Source: Flectonema sp. DT1601
Taxonomy: Eukaryota; Euglenozoa; Diplonemea; Diplonemida; Diplonemidae
Assembly: GCA_964019425.1 (NCBI GenBank)
Contig: OZ025820.1
Location: 496,001 to 560,000 of the forward strand
Length of the DNA stretch: 64,000 nucleotides
Reading direction: 5' to 3'
Part shown: in pieces, positions 43,071-54,416 of the stretch
Layout: each line of letters begins with the position of its first letter
Position numbering within the stretch: the first letter of the stretch is position 1
Translations under genes and position numbers: made by a program
Notes under the pieces: model-generated
Told to the model about the DNA's origin: nothing
What the model saw: the letters and a program-made list of their open reading frames with translations, nothing else
Databases searched by the model: none

Positions 43071-44125
43071 ATGAGCGACAAATTACATTTCTGGATGAGG
43101 TCGATATCGATGTGTGTGATGTACTTATCGGTAGGCCCGGCGTTGATTGTTCTAAACAAACACATCTTACAGACACTAGATTTCGCTTATCCTGTAACAC
43201 TAAGCAGTCTCGGTCAAATATTTATCGCAATTGTTACTCATCTTATTGTGTGGTCGGGAAGAGCAACGATAAGCGATGAAGCAAAGGAACAAGTTTCTGG
43301 TTATGGATGGGTTTCTTGTATGTTTGTAGGGTTATTTAAAGCTTTGACGCTAAGTTTTGGTAATGCTGTATACCTACACCTGAACATGGGATATATTCAA
43401 ATGTTAAAAGCATTCTCTCCGGTATTGATGTTGTTCCTTCTGGTGGTCACTGGTGTCGAAGGAATGCCAAAACCAGCAATAATTCTCAGCGTTTTATGGA
43501 TCGCTTTTTTTACCATCGCAACAACTGTCGTCGAAGAGAGTGCTACGTGGACTGGTCTTCTTTACATGGCATTAGCCCAGGGTACTGAAGCAATGGCAAT
43601 CGTACTTACTCAATTCTTGCTAAAGAAAAAAAAAATGACAATCGTAGAATCTCAATACTACCTAGCTCCTCCAGCAGTGTTCTGGTTTTGTATAATTGCC
43701 TGCTTTGGAGGAGAATGGTTTCAAATTTACATAAACGGTCACACATCGATTGTTCGTGCTTATCCTTTTAGATTTATGTTAGCAGCAACACTAGGACTTA
43801 TTGTTAATTACTTAACATTTGCTGTTATTAAAGCCACTTCAGGTACAATGCTTAAGGTACTTGGCACTGCTCGTAATGTTATCGCTGTCGTCGTTGGTGC
43901 GGTTGCTTACAATGAGATCATACCGTTCCATGAATGGGCGTGTTACTCTTGTACAGTATGTGTTGTTTAGTTTCTTTCTTTTTCAAAATGGAAATGACAA
44001 CAACAATAACAAAAAAAAAAAACAAAAAAATAAAAAAACAGCTCGTTGGATTCACGTCGTACACGTATCTCTCAATGCAACAACACGTTCAAGAAGCGGA
44101 GAAGGTTGAAAAAACAGGGAAATAA
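43071..44125 (+). CDS. Triose-phosphate/nucleotide-sugar transporter family (TPT/DMT), two exons
   Basis: Exon 1 is 43071-43955 and exon 2 is 44042-44125; the intron is 43956-44041 (86 nt, GTATGT...AACAG, phase 0). The spliced protein is 322 residues. Without splicing it would end shortly after HEWACYSCT. With splicing it continues LVGFTSYTYLSM, matching the last helix of the family, and ends in a charged tail. About ten hydrophobic helices are visible, with the family's NKHILQTLDFAYPVTLSSLG and YIQMLKAFSPVLMLFLLV segments and the LKVLGTARNVIAVVVGAVAY motif near the end. It probably exchanges a phosphorylated sugar or nucleotide sugar across a Golgi, ER or plastid-type membrane; substrate unresolved. 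Confidence 0.88.
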
Positions 44126-45342
44126 TACTTTGGGAAATATTGACTTTGTGATCTCGCTGACTCAACCGACGACATTGACGGCATTGCTATTCTGACTCGT
44201 CTCCTAATACATATTTTAGTTTATGTATTCACCAGAAGCGGTGTTAATGAGATGCTTCTTTGTGTGTTCTTCACTTGAAATATATATTTATGTGTGTGTG
44301 TCACTTTTACTTGTGACCCAGTAGTGAGGTGCCCAAAATCGCCACTTTTTTTCTGAAGGACATCGCAGCTTAAAGATTCCCTGAAATTGTGCAATGCACA
44401 TAATAAAAATCATTAGCACGACGACCTTCCTTAATATTTGTTCTGTTTTATATATTTTTTGAAATTTATGGGTTCTGTTTGCAGGCTGCTGTGAGTTTCG
44501 TGTTTTTCATTTGGTGTAGTGTTGTCGACTTAATTTATTTATTTTTTTTATTTTCCCCTTAAATTTTTTTATTTTATCACCAACAAAATTGTAATTCCAT
44601 CCGCTGCAAAATAATGAAGTAAAACATGTGAACTGACATATGCTAACCAAGGTTCATTTTGTCAGTTTTTTCTCTTTATTTGGAAAAAGTTTGCCACTCC
44701 AGTTACGCCTAATGAGTTGTCACACACATTAGTGATGTCAGTTTGGAGTCTCTTCGTGTTAACAAAACCGTTCGAAGACGCTCAACAATAACAATAATTT
44801 ATAGTAACCTCCGAGAGAAAGGGAAGTTTTTTTTTTTTTTTAAAAATCTTTTTTTTCTTTCTTTTGTTTTCCCTTAAGAAAACTATATTATTATACAGAG
44901 CAAAGTCTACAGACAATTTCAAGTGGGGAGTTTATTATCGATATTCAGAATGTGTGATAACCTTCCAGTTCAAGGTCCGTCCCAACTTTTTCATCGAGTC
45001 TGGGTGAGCCTTTGCCTTTTGGAGAAGAAGAAAAAAAAAAACCATTCAGATTAGCCTTATATTTCGTTGAATGCAGCTGCTGCTTCCGTTGCTCTGGTTT
45101 GTGCGGTGTGGTTATCGCAGTCTGGACCACGAGTACCGTGCGTGTCCACGGTCTGCTAGGGTGCTAATTGGGACTGGCCCCCTTGCGGCACCAGCCGACA
45201 AGTACAGCACAGCGTTTTGATTGGCTCCTGGCATAGTTTTTTCGTTGAACGCAGGCAGAATCCTGTCGCCGTGGGGAAAAACAAATCATGACCATAAGAA
45301 ATAACGTGAATGGTTTCTTCTCTGACTACATCGATACAAGGG

Positions 45343-45374
<32 letters not shown>

Positions 45375-45567
45375 ACCTTTTCCCCCATAATTCTTTTTTA
45401 AAAAAACAACTTTATATATTATGTATCAGAATCTACGAGTCTTTCTCAAAGTCGGACATCTCAGCTATTCTCGCAGATGCCATGAAGGTACATTTGATCG
45501 CATGCGAGACCGAACTGTCTTATCAAAAAGAGAGCATATGGACAGCGATTGTTCCCCTCTTTAGGGG

Positions 45568-45600
<33 letters not shown>

Positions 45601-45702
45601 GTTCGCTCATTAAATTACAAAAGGCTTCAAACAATATGTCATGTGGTGACGCAAGTAATATTTTTACATTCCGATAGTACTACAAAAAAAAAAAAAAAAA
45701 AA
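44126..45702. other. Intergenic with repeat D (reverse) and A/T tracts
   Basis: No gene. At about 44990-45315 it holds the reverse complement of repeat D, including both ends seen at 9.5-9.8 kb. Three long A or T runs (about 44826, 45342 and 45570) break up the rest. Confidence 0.65.
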
Positions 45703-46497
45703 ATGTTATCTCAGTCTGTAAGTCATGAGCTACAGCAGGAATGCATATCCAACGAAGAGAAACTAAAAGGATATGACGGGTTTAGAACAACCATCTATGG
45801 ACTTACACTTCGTCTTGAAACCAGTGCTAATGAAGCATTAGTACGACGTGGTTTGAATGAAATAAAAGAATTATCCGACGGGTTTATTATAATAAGATCT
45901 GTACTACGAGAAGTTGAAAGTTGGAAGTCATTTGAGGCTTTGATAAAAACAGAAATTGGAAAAATAGACTCAGAAGCATCAAGCATGCTACTAATTGTAT
46001 TAAAATTTTCAAAATTCATGTGGGAAACAGCCGGACATGAAGAACGACGAGCTGCCTTGCTAACAGCTGTTTCATCAAACGACGAACAGTTTCGCATTCC
46101 TCATTCAAACACAGAAATCGACGACCTTATTATAAAGGCATACGGAGAGTTCTTAGTAGCTTCCATCACAGGTGAATCAATAGACTTTTTACAAAGCGGT
46201 TATTCTTTATTAGATATGAACACACTCGCTGAATGTGCTTTTCATTGGATTGTGAAGAGTGGATTATCGATAGTCGACAAACCATTTCAAATAGCTACTC
46301 AAGGTATTGAAGCCGTTCTACCTAATATTGAAAAAGCTGTCACTGCAGTAGATTTTATTCTGGGGACTACGGAGGAAGATGTTGTTGTCAAATCGTTAGA
46401 TCAGATTAGAAATAATGAGGTCGATGCTGTCGCTCCTCCTCCTGCTGCTCCTCCTCCTACAGCAAACACTCGTTCTTACAGAACTGTGTTGTTGTAA
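45703..46497 (+). CDS. Predicted helical protein of unknown function
   Basis: The protein is 264 residues from ATG 45703. The longer frame from 45643 adds a poly-Lys stretch read from an A tract and is less likely. It is mostly helical and moderately acidic, with no signal peptide or clear membrane helix. It ends in a Pro/Ala tail (APPPAAPPPTANTRSY). I recognise no family. It lies between the transporter and the first giant RND protein on the same strand. Confidence 0.6.
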   Translation: MLSQSVSHELQQECISNEEKLKGYDGFRTTIYGLTLRLETSANEALVRRGLNEIKELSDGFIIIRSVLREVESWKSFEALIKTEIGKIDSEASSMLLIVLKFSKFMWETAGHEERRAALLTAVSSNDEQFRIPHSNTEIDDLIIKAYGEFLVASITGESIDFLQSGYSLLDMNTLAECAFHWIVKSGLSIVDKPFQIATQGIEAVLPNIEKAVTAVDFILGTTEEDVVVKSLDQIRNNEVDAVAPPPAAPPPTANTRSYRTVLL

Positions 46498-46723
46498 TTA
46501 CATTTTTTTTCTACACCTGTTTTTTAATTTTTTTTTTAAAAAAAATAATATTTTTATTTTATCGGATCGCTTACAAGAATTAGTTTGTTTTGTGTTTTTG
46601 TTGTTTTTCGTCTTCTTTGACTTCATTCAGCTACCAGCTAACGGTAACGATATGTGAGATTCTTGTGATTATTAGGGGTTTGGATTATTAGTTTTGGTTC
46701 AATCTGACCTTATCTTTTTCAGG

Positions 46724-46756
<33 letters not shown>

Positions 46757-46763
46757 CGGAAGA

Positions 46764-49700
46764 ATGGCTGAGGGAAGCGACGAGCATGGTGGAGGTCAGA
46801 TCGCAACTCTAACAACAGCGTGGACGCAGGATTTTGAAACTTTTTGGTACTCCGACAGTCTTGAGAAACATCCTTTCAGATGGGGAACTTTGATACTTTT
46901 AATATGTACTGTTCTGAGTGCATTGGTCATCCCATTCGGAAGCCTTCACGTAGACGTCATGCTTGAAGGATTTGATAAGTCTGACCACATTACAAGTAAG
47001 CGAGAATCAGGTGTACTCAGATCTACGAGAGATCTCAATAATTACAGAGACAACTCACGTGGCATTACAGAATTGTCAACAAGTCATCCTACCTCAGATT
47101 ATACTTTAGAGGATATTTATAGAATGGTTAATTCCTATCCAAAGTGGCATGTTTCTCTGATTTATATTCATGAAGGAGGTGGAAATATTCTTGATCCAGA
47201 AATCCTTAGACAGATTAATCTTTTTGAAAAAGCAATATACAACTCGAATGTGTACCAGTGGGTTGGTTGGAGAGATTATAAGCTCTCGGGAGAGAAGCTT
47301 TATTATGCGGATGATGATGAGCTTCCTCCACCTGCACCAATTGCTTCACTATTACAATATGTTTTCCCATCATTGTATGATGTAAACCAAACTATTGAAA
47401 GAGCTTGGTTGTATCGTTGTTGTTCCAATGAACAACAACCAATTCAAGGAAATGGATTTACGAGTCATCCATGTCCGTGGTCTTGGGATACGTCTGACTA
47501 TTCATCGATAAAATACTCATCAAATATGAATTGTAATTCGTGTTGTCCAAAGTGTTTAACTGGTACTACGAAATGTCCTTTGATTCCAACACGTGAAGGA
47601 TCACTTCACTTTGATGGATTAGGTCGTACCCAGCAAGATATAAAAGCAGCTCTGGATTACATCGTTAGATCTGACAACGCTGATGAGACGATCTGGTTTA
47701 TGGGATCAGCGTTTGACCCACAATCAAAGATTCTTTCGACTGATAAACTCCGATCTGAAATCATAGTTGGAGCTCCTCTCTACGGATACGAAGACCCACT
47801 CGGAGATGGTCAAGATTCTGAAGCCCTTCGTCACTTAAAAAGTATCAAATCACTTCTACAAAACTTTAACGTTCCGGGTGTCCGTTTGGTCTACGGAGGC
47901 GATCTAATAACCGAATTAGAAGTTTGGGAAACAGTTAAAAAAGATGCTTTCATTGCTGTAAGCAGTTGTTTTATTGTTTACATTTATATGGTATTTCATC
48001 TTAGATCGTATTTTGTGGCTTCATTGGCAGTGTTACAGCTTGCTATACCGTTCCCAGCTGCGTTGTTCTTTTATTCAGTAGTGTTCAGACAGAGCTATTT
48101 AGGTCCGTTGAATGTGTTGTCTCTTTATATAATGGTTGGGATTGGAGTGGATGACATATTCGTATTTTCAAATGCGTTTTTTTATTGTAGAAAACCGATG
48201 AGGACTAGATCCAGAAGTGCAGCCAGTTTTGTGAGAGTTTCACAACAAACAATTCCATCGGAGTCAACGACTGATATCATTCCTTTGAACCAACGACTTG
48301 CTTATGCGATTCGGAAATCTGGACCTCCCATGCTCGTCACATCATCGACATCTGCAGCAGCGTTCCTCGCAAATTGTGTGTCCAGCATCCCAGCAGTCAG
48401 AGGATTCGGTGTCCTCATGGGAGTCCTCGTTATCTTAAATTATTTATTAGTAATGTCTCTGTATCCAGTAATCTTGATTATTTATAGTAAATTCATTCAT
48501 CGATTTTGTAAACATCGATGCAACTGTTTATGGAGAGGAAAGAAAGGAGTTCACATGACTTCATTAGAAGAACCTCCAGTTGAGATGGGTGAGATGACAT
48601 TGGAAAGAGGAGATAGCCGAGTTGGTTTGTACACTCGCAGTGAACAAAATCCAAACATTGAGCTTCCTTCATCTCTTTCAGACTTGTCAATGAAATTTCA
48701 AGACGGAACAACAGTAGCGAGTAGCCATAATACATCTGACTACTATTACACAGTAGGATTCCCTGATGGGTGTCCAGTGTTCCCAAATTTCTTTGCTGAT
48801 GGAGAAACAATGCAACCGCGTGCTCGTATTCCAAATTACTCAATTTTTCATGCGAAAGATGCTTCAAAAAACGGATTTTTAGAAATTGAAGGCGGCCTTT
48901 CAACATCAAGTCGCTATATTAAAAAACCATCAGCCGATCAAACCCAACAACTCATTAGACTGTGTGAGTGTTGTAAAATATCTCAACAAGATGTACCTGT
49001 ATACTCAACAGCAGACGAACACAGTGAAATGGTGATTGAAAAACTGTCGTTAGATGAAATAGTTTATTGTGATAACATGATTGATGATTTCTTAAAACTA
49101 AATAAGACATCTAAATGGATAAAATCGACACCACAGAACTTCACAACCCTTCGACAATGTGTAGTTGTTAACTACCCTGAAGAGGGTTGTCCTGTTTTGG
49201 GCAGTCCTGATGATGACAACCCAACAGACTATTTCCCAAATGGCACTCGTTTTGTAATTTTATCTGAGAGAGATTGTTTTATTGCTGTCAGATCCATCAC
49301 AGATTTCAATGACAACCAAACTTATTGGATTAAAGAACCTTTTCACAATGCTACATTAAAATCCAACACACTCCTGTATACTGATTCTCAAGGTCAAGAA
49401 CCATCATCACTTGAGTTGAATGCGGGAGATGTGATTGAAATTTCAGCTCTATCTCAACCTGACCAATATATTCAAGTCCGTCTTTCAAATAAAAAGGATC
49501 ATCAGAAAGTATATTGTGAACGCTCTAAGATTGATATTCTAAAGACGACGACTCATCTTCATAAAATATCACTTCACAATGATTCTGATCCAGTTCAATT
49601 ATACGAAGGAATAAATAAAAATGAAGTTTCTGGACTTGTGCTTCACGACGGTGATGAATTCTTTACTGACACATTAATTAGTTTGATTGATAAAGAATCT

Positions 49701-52700
49701 GTTGTGGAATTGAAATTAAGTAGACATGATCAGTGTTTGTTTGCTAGAGTGAGTGATCTGTTGTCTGAGGGAGTTGGTCTGACGAATAGCTCTTTTGAAA
49801 TTCCTAACAGGGAACTACTGGTAATCCCTGGGCTATCATCTGTGTCAGATAATCTTACCACAGATACTGATCTGATATTTGGTTGTGCTGTAACTACCAG
49901 TTGTGGTTCAGGATCTATATATGATGGTGTTTTAGTATCAGATTATCAAGTTGGGGGAATCAGAGCTTGCAATGAACAGCAAACACCAAAAACAGATATT
50001 CCTCATGAAGTCGCGTCAACACTTGAATTGGGAAATATTTCGATTCGTGGTGACAACTTCTCTGATGATGAAGATGACTTTCTTATCTTTGATGGTCGTG
50101 AGCAATCTACCTGTCGAATTCTTCTCAACAAATACGCGTTCCCATTTCTATTCAAAGCTCGCTACATATTATTAGTATTCTTCATTGCGCTCACTGGATT
50201 TCAAATATTCTCCGCCACTCGTCTGACTCACAGGGATGAGGCTCCATCATTCTATGATAGTGATCATCATATTCATATTTATAGAACAGCTGATAAACTA
50301 TTTTCTCAAGGTGGTCACTGCATTAATCCAGACAGTAGTTGTGCTCCAAACTTTCATGAAAAAGTGAACGGAGGAGTTCATGGATGTGATGGTAAGCTGT
50401 TTAGTCAACTAGATTTCGATGACTGCGGAGTATGTGATGGTGATGGCACAACTTGCAGGGGTTGTGACGGAATTTCAAATTCCGGAAAAAAATTTGTTTG
50501 CGGAGTATGTGGCGGCAGCTGTCCAACCGCTTTTCCAACACCGTCAGCACCACCGACATCTGATCCTCTGCAAACATTTGTTCCTGCTCCTCTAACGCCA
50601 GTACCATCGATTAAGATTGAAAAGAGAGCTCTTCTTGCATTTAATTTAACCATGGGAGGATCTTGTCCTAAAGATAAAGAATTACAACATAAACAAGTTA
50701 TCTTATTCGATGTTTATCGAATCGTCTCTTGGGTATTAGATGATACTGAGAGCTTATCTATCGCAGCAATGGATTGCAGAAACGAATTCTACGAAGTTAC
50801 AATCGTCGTTTGGTCGATTTACAAAACATATTTAAGTGGAAGTACTATGAAATATTTTAGTGATAAATTGCAATCTGAAAATTTCGATGCGACTTTAGAA
50901 CGGTTTCCAGAGACGACAAATCCCATAAATTATGAAAGGGTTCCGATTAATAATTTTATTAACAAAGAATTACCAGACACCACAGCCCCTACCCCAGTAC
51001 CATGTAGCTGCCCAGTGTTACCGGAGCAGTGTATTGGTGTTGGTTTGTGTGATGAAAACGGAGATTGCATTTATATAAAAAAAATATCTGGAGAGATATG
51101 CAACGATAACAACCCAGAAACGAAGGCTGATAGTTGTGATCCAAATGGAATATGTACTGGGGTTAATTCATGTGACTCAGTTGTATGTACGTCACCAACT
51201 GATGAATGTCACATCCAAGGTCAGTGCATTGAGGGGTTCTGTTCTACCCCGTCAGCACCTGAGGGAACTCCGTGTCAAGATCAAAGAGGGAGTTGTCAAG
51301 GTGGTCGTTGTAGGCCTCACTGTGATGATGGGTGCCCAACATCAAATAGTTGTACAGTTGGTGTTTGTGAACATCACTCAAACAATACATTCCTGTGTAG
51401 TTATTTTATTAATGTTGGATCTGCCTGTGATGACAACAATCCAGAAACTTATGATGACACTTGTCAGATGGTAACCCCGAGTGAGGTAAAGTGTCTTGGT
51501 AAACTTCAGCATTCCTGTGATGGTATTACAAAATGTTCCGTCATCGATCCTCAATGCCAGAGTTCTATTTGTGATGGAAGTCATTGCAGCAGTATCAACA
51601 AACCAGATGGATATCATTGCGATGATCAAAACAGTAAAACTACCAACGATACTTGTAACAATGGTTTCTGTAATGGAGTTAACCTATGCTCTGACGTTAT
51701 TTGTGAATACACCTCTCGAGTTATTGAAGTTTGTAACGAACCTCCTTACTGTGATTACATAACAGGACGATGTGTTTATCGTCCATTACCTGATGGGATC
51801 GCATGTGATGATTTTAGTAAGAAAACAATTGGAGATCGTTGCATCAAAGGACTGTGTACAGGTGTATCACTCTGTGGAGATCTCAGCTGTGCACCAGAAA
51901 CTCAATGTTTGTATGCTGGTGTTTGTGACCTGAGTCACGACCTGACACCTAAATGCTCACATCCACATAAACCTGACGGCAGCAATTGTAAAATTGTGCT
52001 TCGCACTAACACCGTATCAACAGTAGCTGTTGATGGTGAATGCGGAGGAGGTATCTGTAAACTAGAAAGCAGATGTTCTACTGACTGCCCTAACTCATGG
52101 TTGAGTGATGGACATTGTGATAATGAATGTAATGTAGAAAAGTGTAATTACGATCATGGTGATTGCGTACCTCCTCCACAACACGTGTTCTTTTTAGTAC
52201 TTCGTTTGAAAGCAAATTGTTACGAATTTTACAACAAAACGATTGAAGAACAGCAAAATGTTATATCTGCTATTGAAATAGACATATCATCTGAGTTACA
52301 GTTACCCCCAACGGACATAGTGAGTGAAGGTACTGGTTGCGGATCTTTAGTGTTAGGGTTTAAAGTATTGACATCAGGAGAATTCCAGTCTTCACAGGAA
52401 TACATATCAACGACTTTGTCAAACATTACTTTTGTTGAGGCTCGCAGAACAGGAATATTGTCTCCGATGTCGTTTGGGTTACTGAGCGCTGTCGTTGTTG
52501 CGAAATTACCGATTTTAAAACCCGTCTCTTATGAACGACTCATTCAAATAACGCAACCCGACAAATGTTTTGTACCATCTGACGGCAGTGCAACTCCATG
52601 TGGATACAATGACAAGTTTGATATTAATTGTTACGACACTCCGCCATCAATGATCACGTGTTCACCAAATCAATTCTGTGATCAAGAATGTTTCTGTAAA

Positions 52701-54197
52701 GGTTATCTCGTTCAGTCTGAAGATGGAACCTGTTCGCAGTGTTCTCTGAAATGTAGTCAAATTGGTGGAACATGTGACTACAATAACGGAGCTTGCATAT
52801 TGTGTAATGGGGTGTCAACTTATAAAGATAATGATCTCACTCATTCCTTAGATAGTTGTGGGGTTTGTGGACCTCCATGGCCAATTGGAACAAACTGGAA
52901 AACAGCAAAAGCAAACTCCACTTGCAAAGATTGTGCTGGTGTGCTGCAAGGTTCAAAAAGATTAGACTCGTGTGGAGTCTGTGATGGTACGAGTGATTGT
53001 CTTATTGTAAACACCCCTTCAACTAATACCATTCTGTTGGATATTCAGTACGGAATTATTGGAAAGAAATCGTTTGAAGACTCTAACGGAAAACACCCTT
53101 CATACAACAATCTGTTCTCACCTACAACACAACAGTGTCAATCATTTATGTTGAATACTTGTTTGGAAGTTAAAAGGTTAGCTTCAGAGCACTTAGAGCC
53201 ACATCATGATACTCCTTGCTTTGTGGAAGCAATGCACAATGAGATGATTGCAAGTGGAGGAGGGGGGTTACCAGTATCTGAGGAGAGTTTTGGTAATCAC
53301 GTGTTTAAATTTTTATTAAAAAATTCAAAATATATTCCGCTAGTATTGTGGTTTCAAAGTACTCCAACAAGTAACGATGCTGATGTCAGGGCCTTGAGAC
53401 TTCAATTCAGAACCAACGTACACAAATCGGGCTCTCCATTTAGTCTGGTTAAAGAATATCACTTTTGGGAAGACTTAATCACCGAAATGAATAAAAATGC
53501 GCCTCCTGGATGTGAGATGTTTCAATCTTGTGAAGAATGGCCAAAAGCATTTATTCAAGTCACAGCAGTGAATGGCTTAGCCTATGCAATTGCTATATCA
53601 CTTCTTCTTTCGTTAGTAATAATTCTTATTTTCACTGCTCACATTGGTATCACTTCGTTGATATTAATCACTATGGGATCAATCATTAGTGCGACGTTCT
53701 CAATTTTTTGGACCCTCGGCTGGCAAGTCGGAGCCGTTGAAGCTGTCGCCCTCTCAGTAGTGGTTGGCTTGTCTGTTGATTATTGTCTTCATCTTGCAGA
53801 GGCTTACACAGATTTATTGTCTCATATTTTGTTACATGAAATACTATTTTCTAGATATGCTGTCATGAAACGAATCCTCTCAGATATTGGTATTCCACTT
53901 TTAAACGCTGCAGCAACCACCGTTCTCGCAACAATACCACTCATATTCTGTACTATTAAACCTCTTGTTCAATTCGGTTTGATAATGGTTATTAGCATAA
54001 GTGTGAGTATACTATTCGCGATATTCATGTTCGTACCAATGCTTCTCGTGGTAGGTCCTCGTCCGTTTAATAAAACACTTCGAATGCGAATATTAGCAGC
54101 CGCAGGACCAGCAACAATATTTGGCATAACAGTGTTCGTAATATACGTATCTGGTGCAACTGTCTATGGTCCAGATGGAGAAGTAATGTTGGGATAA
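46764..54197 (+). CDS. Giant RND/Dispatched-Patched-like membrane protein with LNR and cysteine-rich repeats
   Basis: The protein is 2477 residues, intronless. TM1 is about 39-58. A luminal/extracellular domain with several Cys clusters follows, then a sterol-sensing-type bundle (about 390-590) with the RND signature VGIGVDDIFVF (about 456-466). Next is a long hydrophilic region, a TM at about 1124-1145, then a large second ectodomain. That ectodomain has CGVCDGDGTTCRGCDG (near 1222) and many CDDNNPETYDDTC-like repeats similar to Dictyostelium CTDC repeats. It also has a Lin-12/Notch repeat (CSTDCPNSWLSDGHCDNECN, about 1769-1800) and again DSCGVCDGTSDC (near 2070). The C-terminal TM bundle (about 2270-2455) carries the second signature VVGLSVDYCLHLAEAY. 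Proteins of this fold move lipids or sterols, or release lipid-linked ligands; the role here is unknown. Its paralogue lies 6.8 kb downstream. Confidence 0.9.
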   Translation: MAEGSDEHGGGQIATLTTAWTQDFETFWYSDSLEKHPFRWGTLILLICTVLSALVIPFGSLHVDVMLEGFDKSDHITSKRESGVLRSTRDLNNYRDNSRGITELSTSHPTSDYTLEDIYRMVNSYPKWHVSLIYIHEGGGNILDPEILRQINLFEKAIYNSNVYQWVGWRDYKLSGEKLYYADDDELPPPAPIASLLQYVFPSLYDVNQTIERAWLYRCCSNEQQPIQGNGFTSHPCPWSWDTSDYSSIKYSSNMNCNSCCPKCLTGTTKCPLIPTREGSLHFDGLGRTQQDIKAALDYIVRSDNADETIWFMGSAFDPQSKILSTDKLRSEIIVGAPLYGYEDPLGDGQDSEALRHLKSIKSLLQNFNVPGVRLVYGGDLITELEVWETVKKDAFIAVSSCFIVYIYMVFHLRSYFVASLAVLQLAIPFPAALFFYSVVFRQSYLGPLNVLSLYIMVGIGVDDIFVFSNAFFYCRKPMRTRSRSAASFVRVSQQTIPSESTTDIIPLNQRLAYAIRKSGPPMLVTSSTSAAAFLANCVSSIPAVRGFGVLMGVLVILNYLLVMSLYPVILIIYSKFIHRFCKHRCNCLWRGKKGVHMTSLEEPPVEMGEMTLERGDSRVGLYTRSEQNPNIELPSSLSDLSMKFQDGTTVASSHNTSDYYYTVGFPDGCPVFPNFFADGETMQPRARIPNYSIFHAKDASKNGFLEIEGGLSTSSRYIKKPSADQTQQLIRLCECCKISQQDVPVYSTADEHSEMVIEKLSLDEIVYCDNMIDDFLKLNKTSKWIKSTPQNFTTLRQCVVVNYPEEGCPVLGSPDDDNPTDYFPNGTRFVILSERDCFIAVRSITDFNDNQTYWIKEPFHNATLKSNTLLYTDSQGQEPSSLELNAGDVIEISALSQPDQYIQVRLSNKKDHQKVYCERSKIDILKTTTHLHKISLHNDSDPVQLYEGINKNEVSGLVLHDGDEFFTDTLISLIDKESVVELKLSRHDQCLFARVSDLLSEGVGLTNSSFEIPNRELLVIPGLSSVSDNLTTDTDLIFGCAVTTSCGSGSIYDGVLVSDYQVGGIRACNEQQTPKTDIPHEVASTLELGNISIRGDNFSDDEDDFLIFDGREQSTCRILLNKYAFPFLFKARYILLVFFIALTGFQIFSATRLTHRDEAPSFYDSDHHIHIYRTADKLFSQGGHCINPDSSCAPNFHEKVNGGVHGCDGKLFSQLDFDDCGVCDGDGTTCRGCDGISNSGKKFVCGVCGGSCPTAFPTPSAPPTSDPLQTFVPAPLTPVPSIKIEKRALLAFNLTMGGSCPKDKELQHKQVILFDVYRIVSWVLDDTESLSIAAMDCRNEFYEVTIVVWSIYKTYLSGSTMKYFSDKLQSENFDATLERFPETTNPINYERVPINNFINKELPDTTAPTPVPCSCPVLPEQCIGVGLCDENGDCIYIKKISGEICNDNNPETKADSCDPNGICTGVNSCDSVVCTSPTDECHIQGQCIEGFCSTPSAPEGTPCQDQRGSCQGGRCRPHCDDGCPTSNSCTVGVCEHHSNNTFLCSYFINVGSACDDNNPETYDDTCQMVTPSEVKCLGKLQHSCDGITKCSVIDPQCQSSICDGSHCSSINKPDGYHCDDQNSKTTNDTCNNGFCNGVNLCSDVICEYTSRVIEVCNEPPYCDYITGRCVYRPLPDGIACDDFSKKTIGDRCIKGLCTGVSLCGDLSCAPETQCLYAGVCDLSHDLTPKCSHPHKPDGSNCKIVLRTNTVSTVAVDGECGGGICKLESRCSTDCPNSWLSDGHCDNECNVEKCNYDHGDCVPPPQHVFFLVLRLKANCYEFYNKTIEEQQNVISAIEIDISSELQLPPTDIVSEGTGCGSLVLGFKVLTSGEFQSSQEYISTTLSNITFVEARRTGILSPMSFGLLSAVVVAKLPILKPVSYERLIQITQPDKCFVPSDGSATPCGYNDKFDINCYDTPPSMITCSPNQFCDQECFCKGYLVQSEDGTCSQCSLKCSQIGGTCDYNNGACILCNGVSTYKDNDLTHSLDSCGVCGPPWPIGTNWKTAKANSTCKDCAGVLQGSKRLDSCGVCDGTSDCLIVNTPSTNTILLDIQYGIIGKKSFEDSNGKHPSYNNLFSPTTQQCQSFMLNTCLEVKRLASEHLEPHHDTPCFVEAMHNEMIASGGGGLPVSEESFGNHVFKFLLKNSKYIPLVLWFQSTPTSNDADVRALRLQFRTNVHKSGSPFSLVKEYHFWEDLITEMNKNAPPGCEMFQSCEEWPKAFIQVTAVNGLAYAIAISLLLSLVIILIFTAHIGITSLILITMGSIISATFSIFWTLGWQVGAVEAVALSVVVGLSVDYCLHLAEAYTDLLSHILLHEILFSRYAVMKRILSDIGIPLLNAAATTVLATIPLIFCTIKPLVQFGLIMVISISVSILFAIFMFVPMLLVVGPRPFNKTLRMRILAAAGPATIFGITVFVIYVSGATVYGPDGEVMLG

Positions 54198-54375
54198 GCA
54201 TGTTGAAACTATTCACTTGGACTCCTCCTGCTGTTGACATGTGTATGACCTTAAAAAGAAGGACAAGATTCAACTTAACCGATGCTAACGTTATCTTTAG
54301 TTGGCCATCGTTACTAATAAACTCAAAAAAAAAAGGCTAAACCCCCCCGCGATTTAGTCTGAAATGAATACTGAA

Positions 54376-54416
<41 letters not shown>

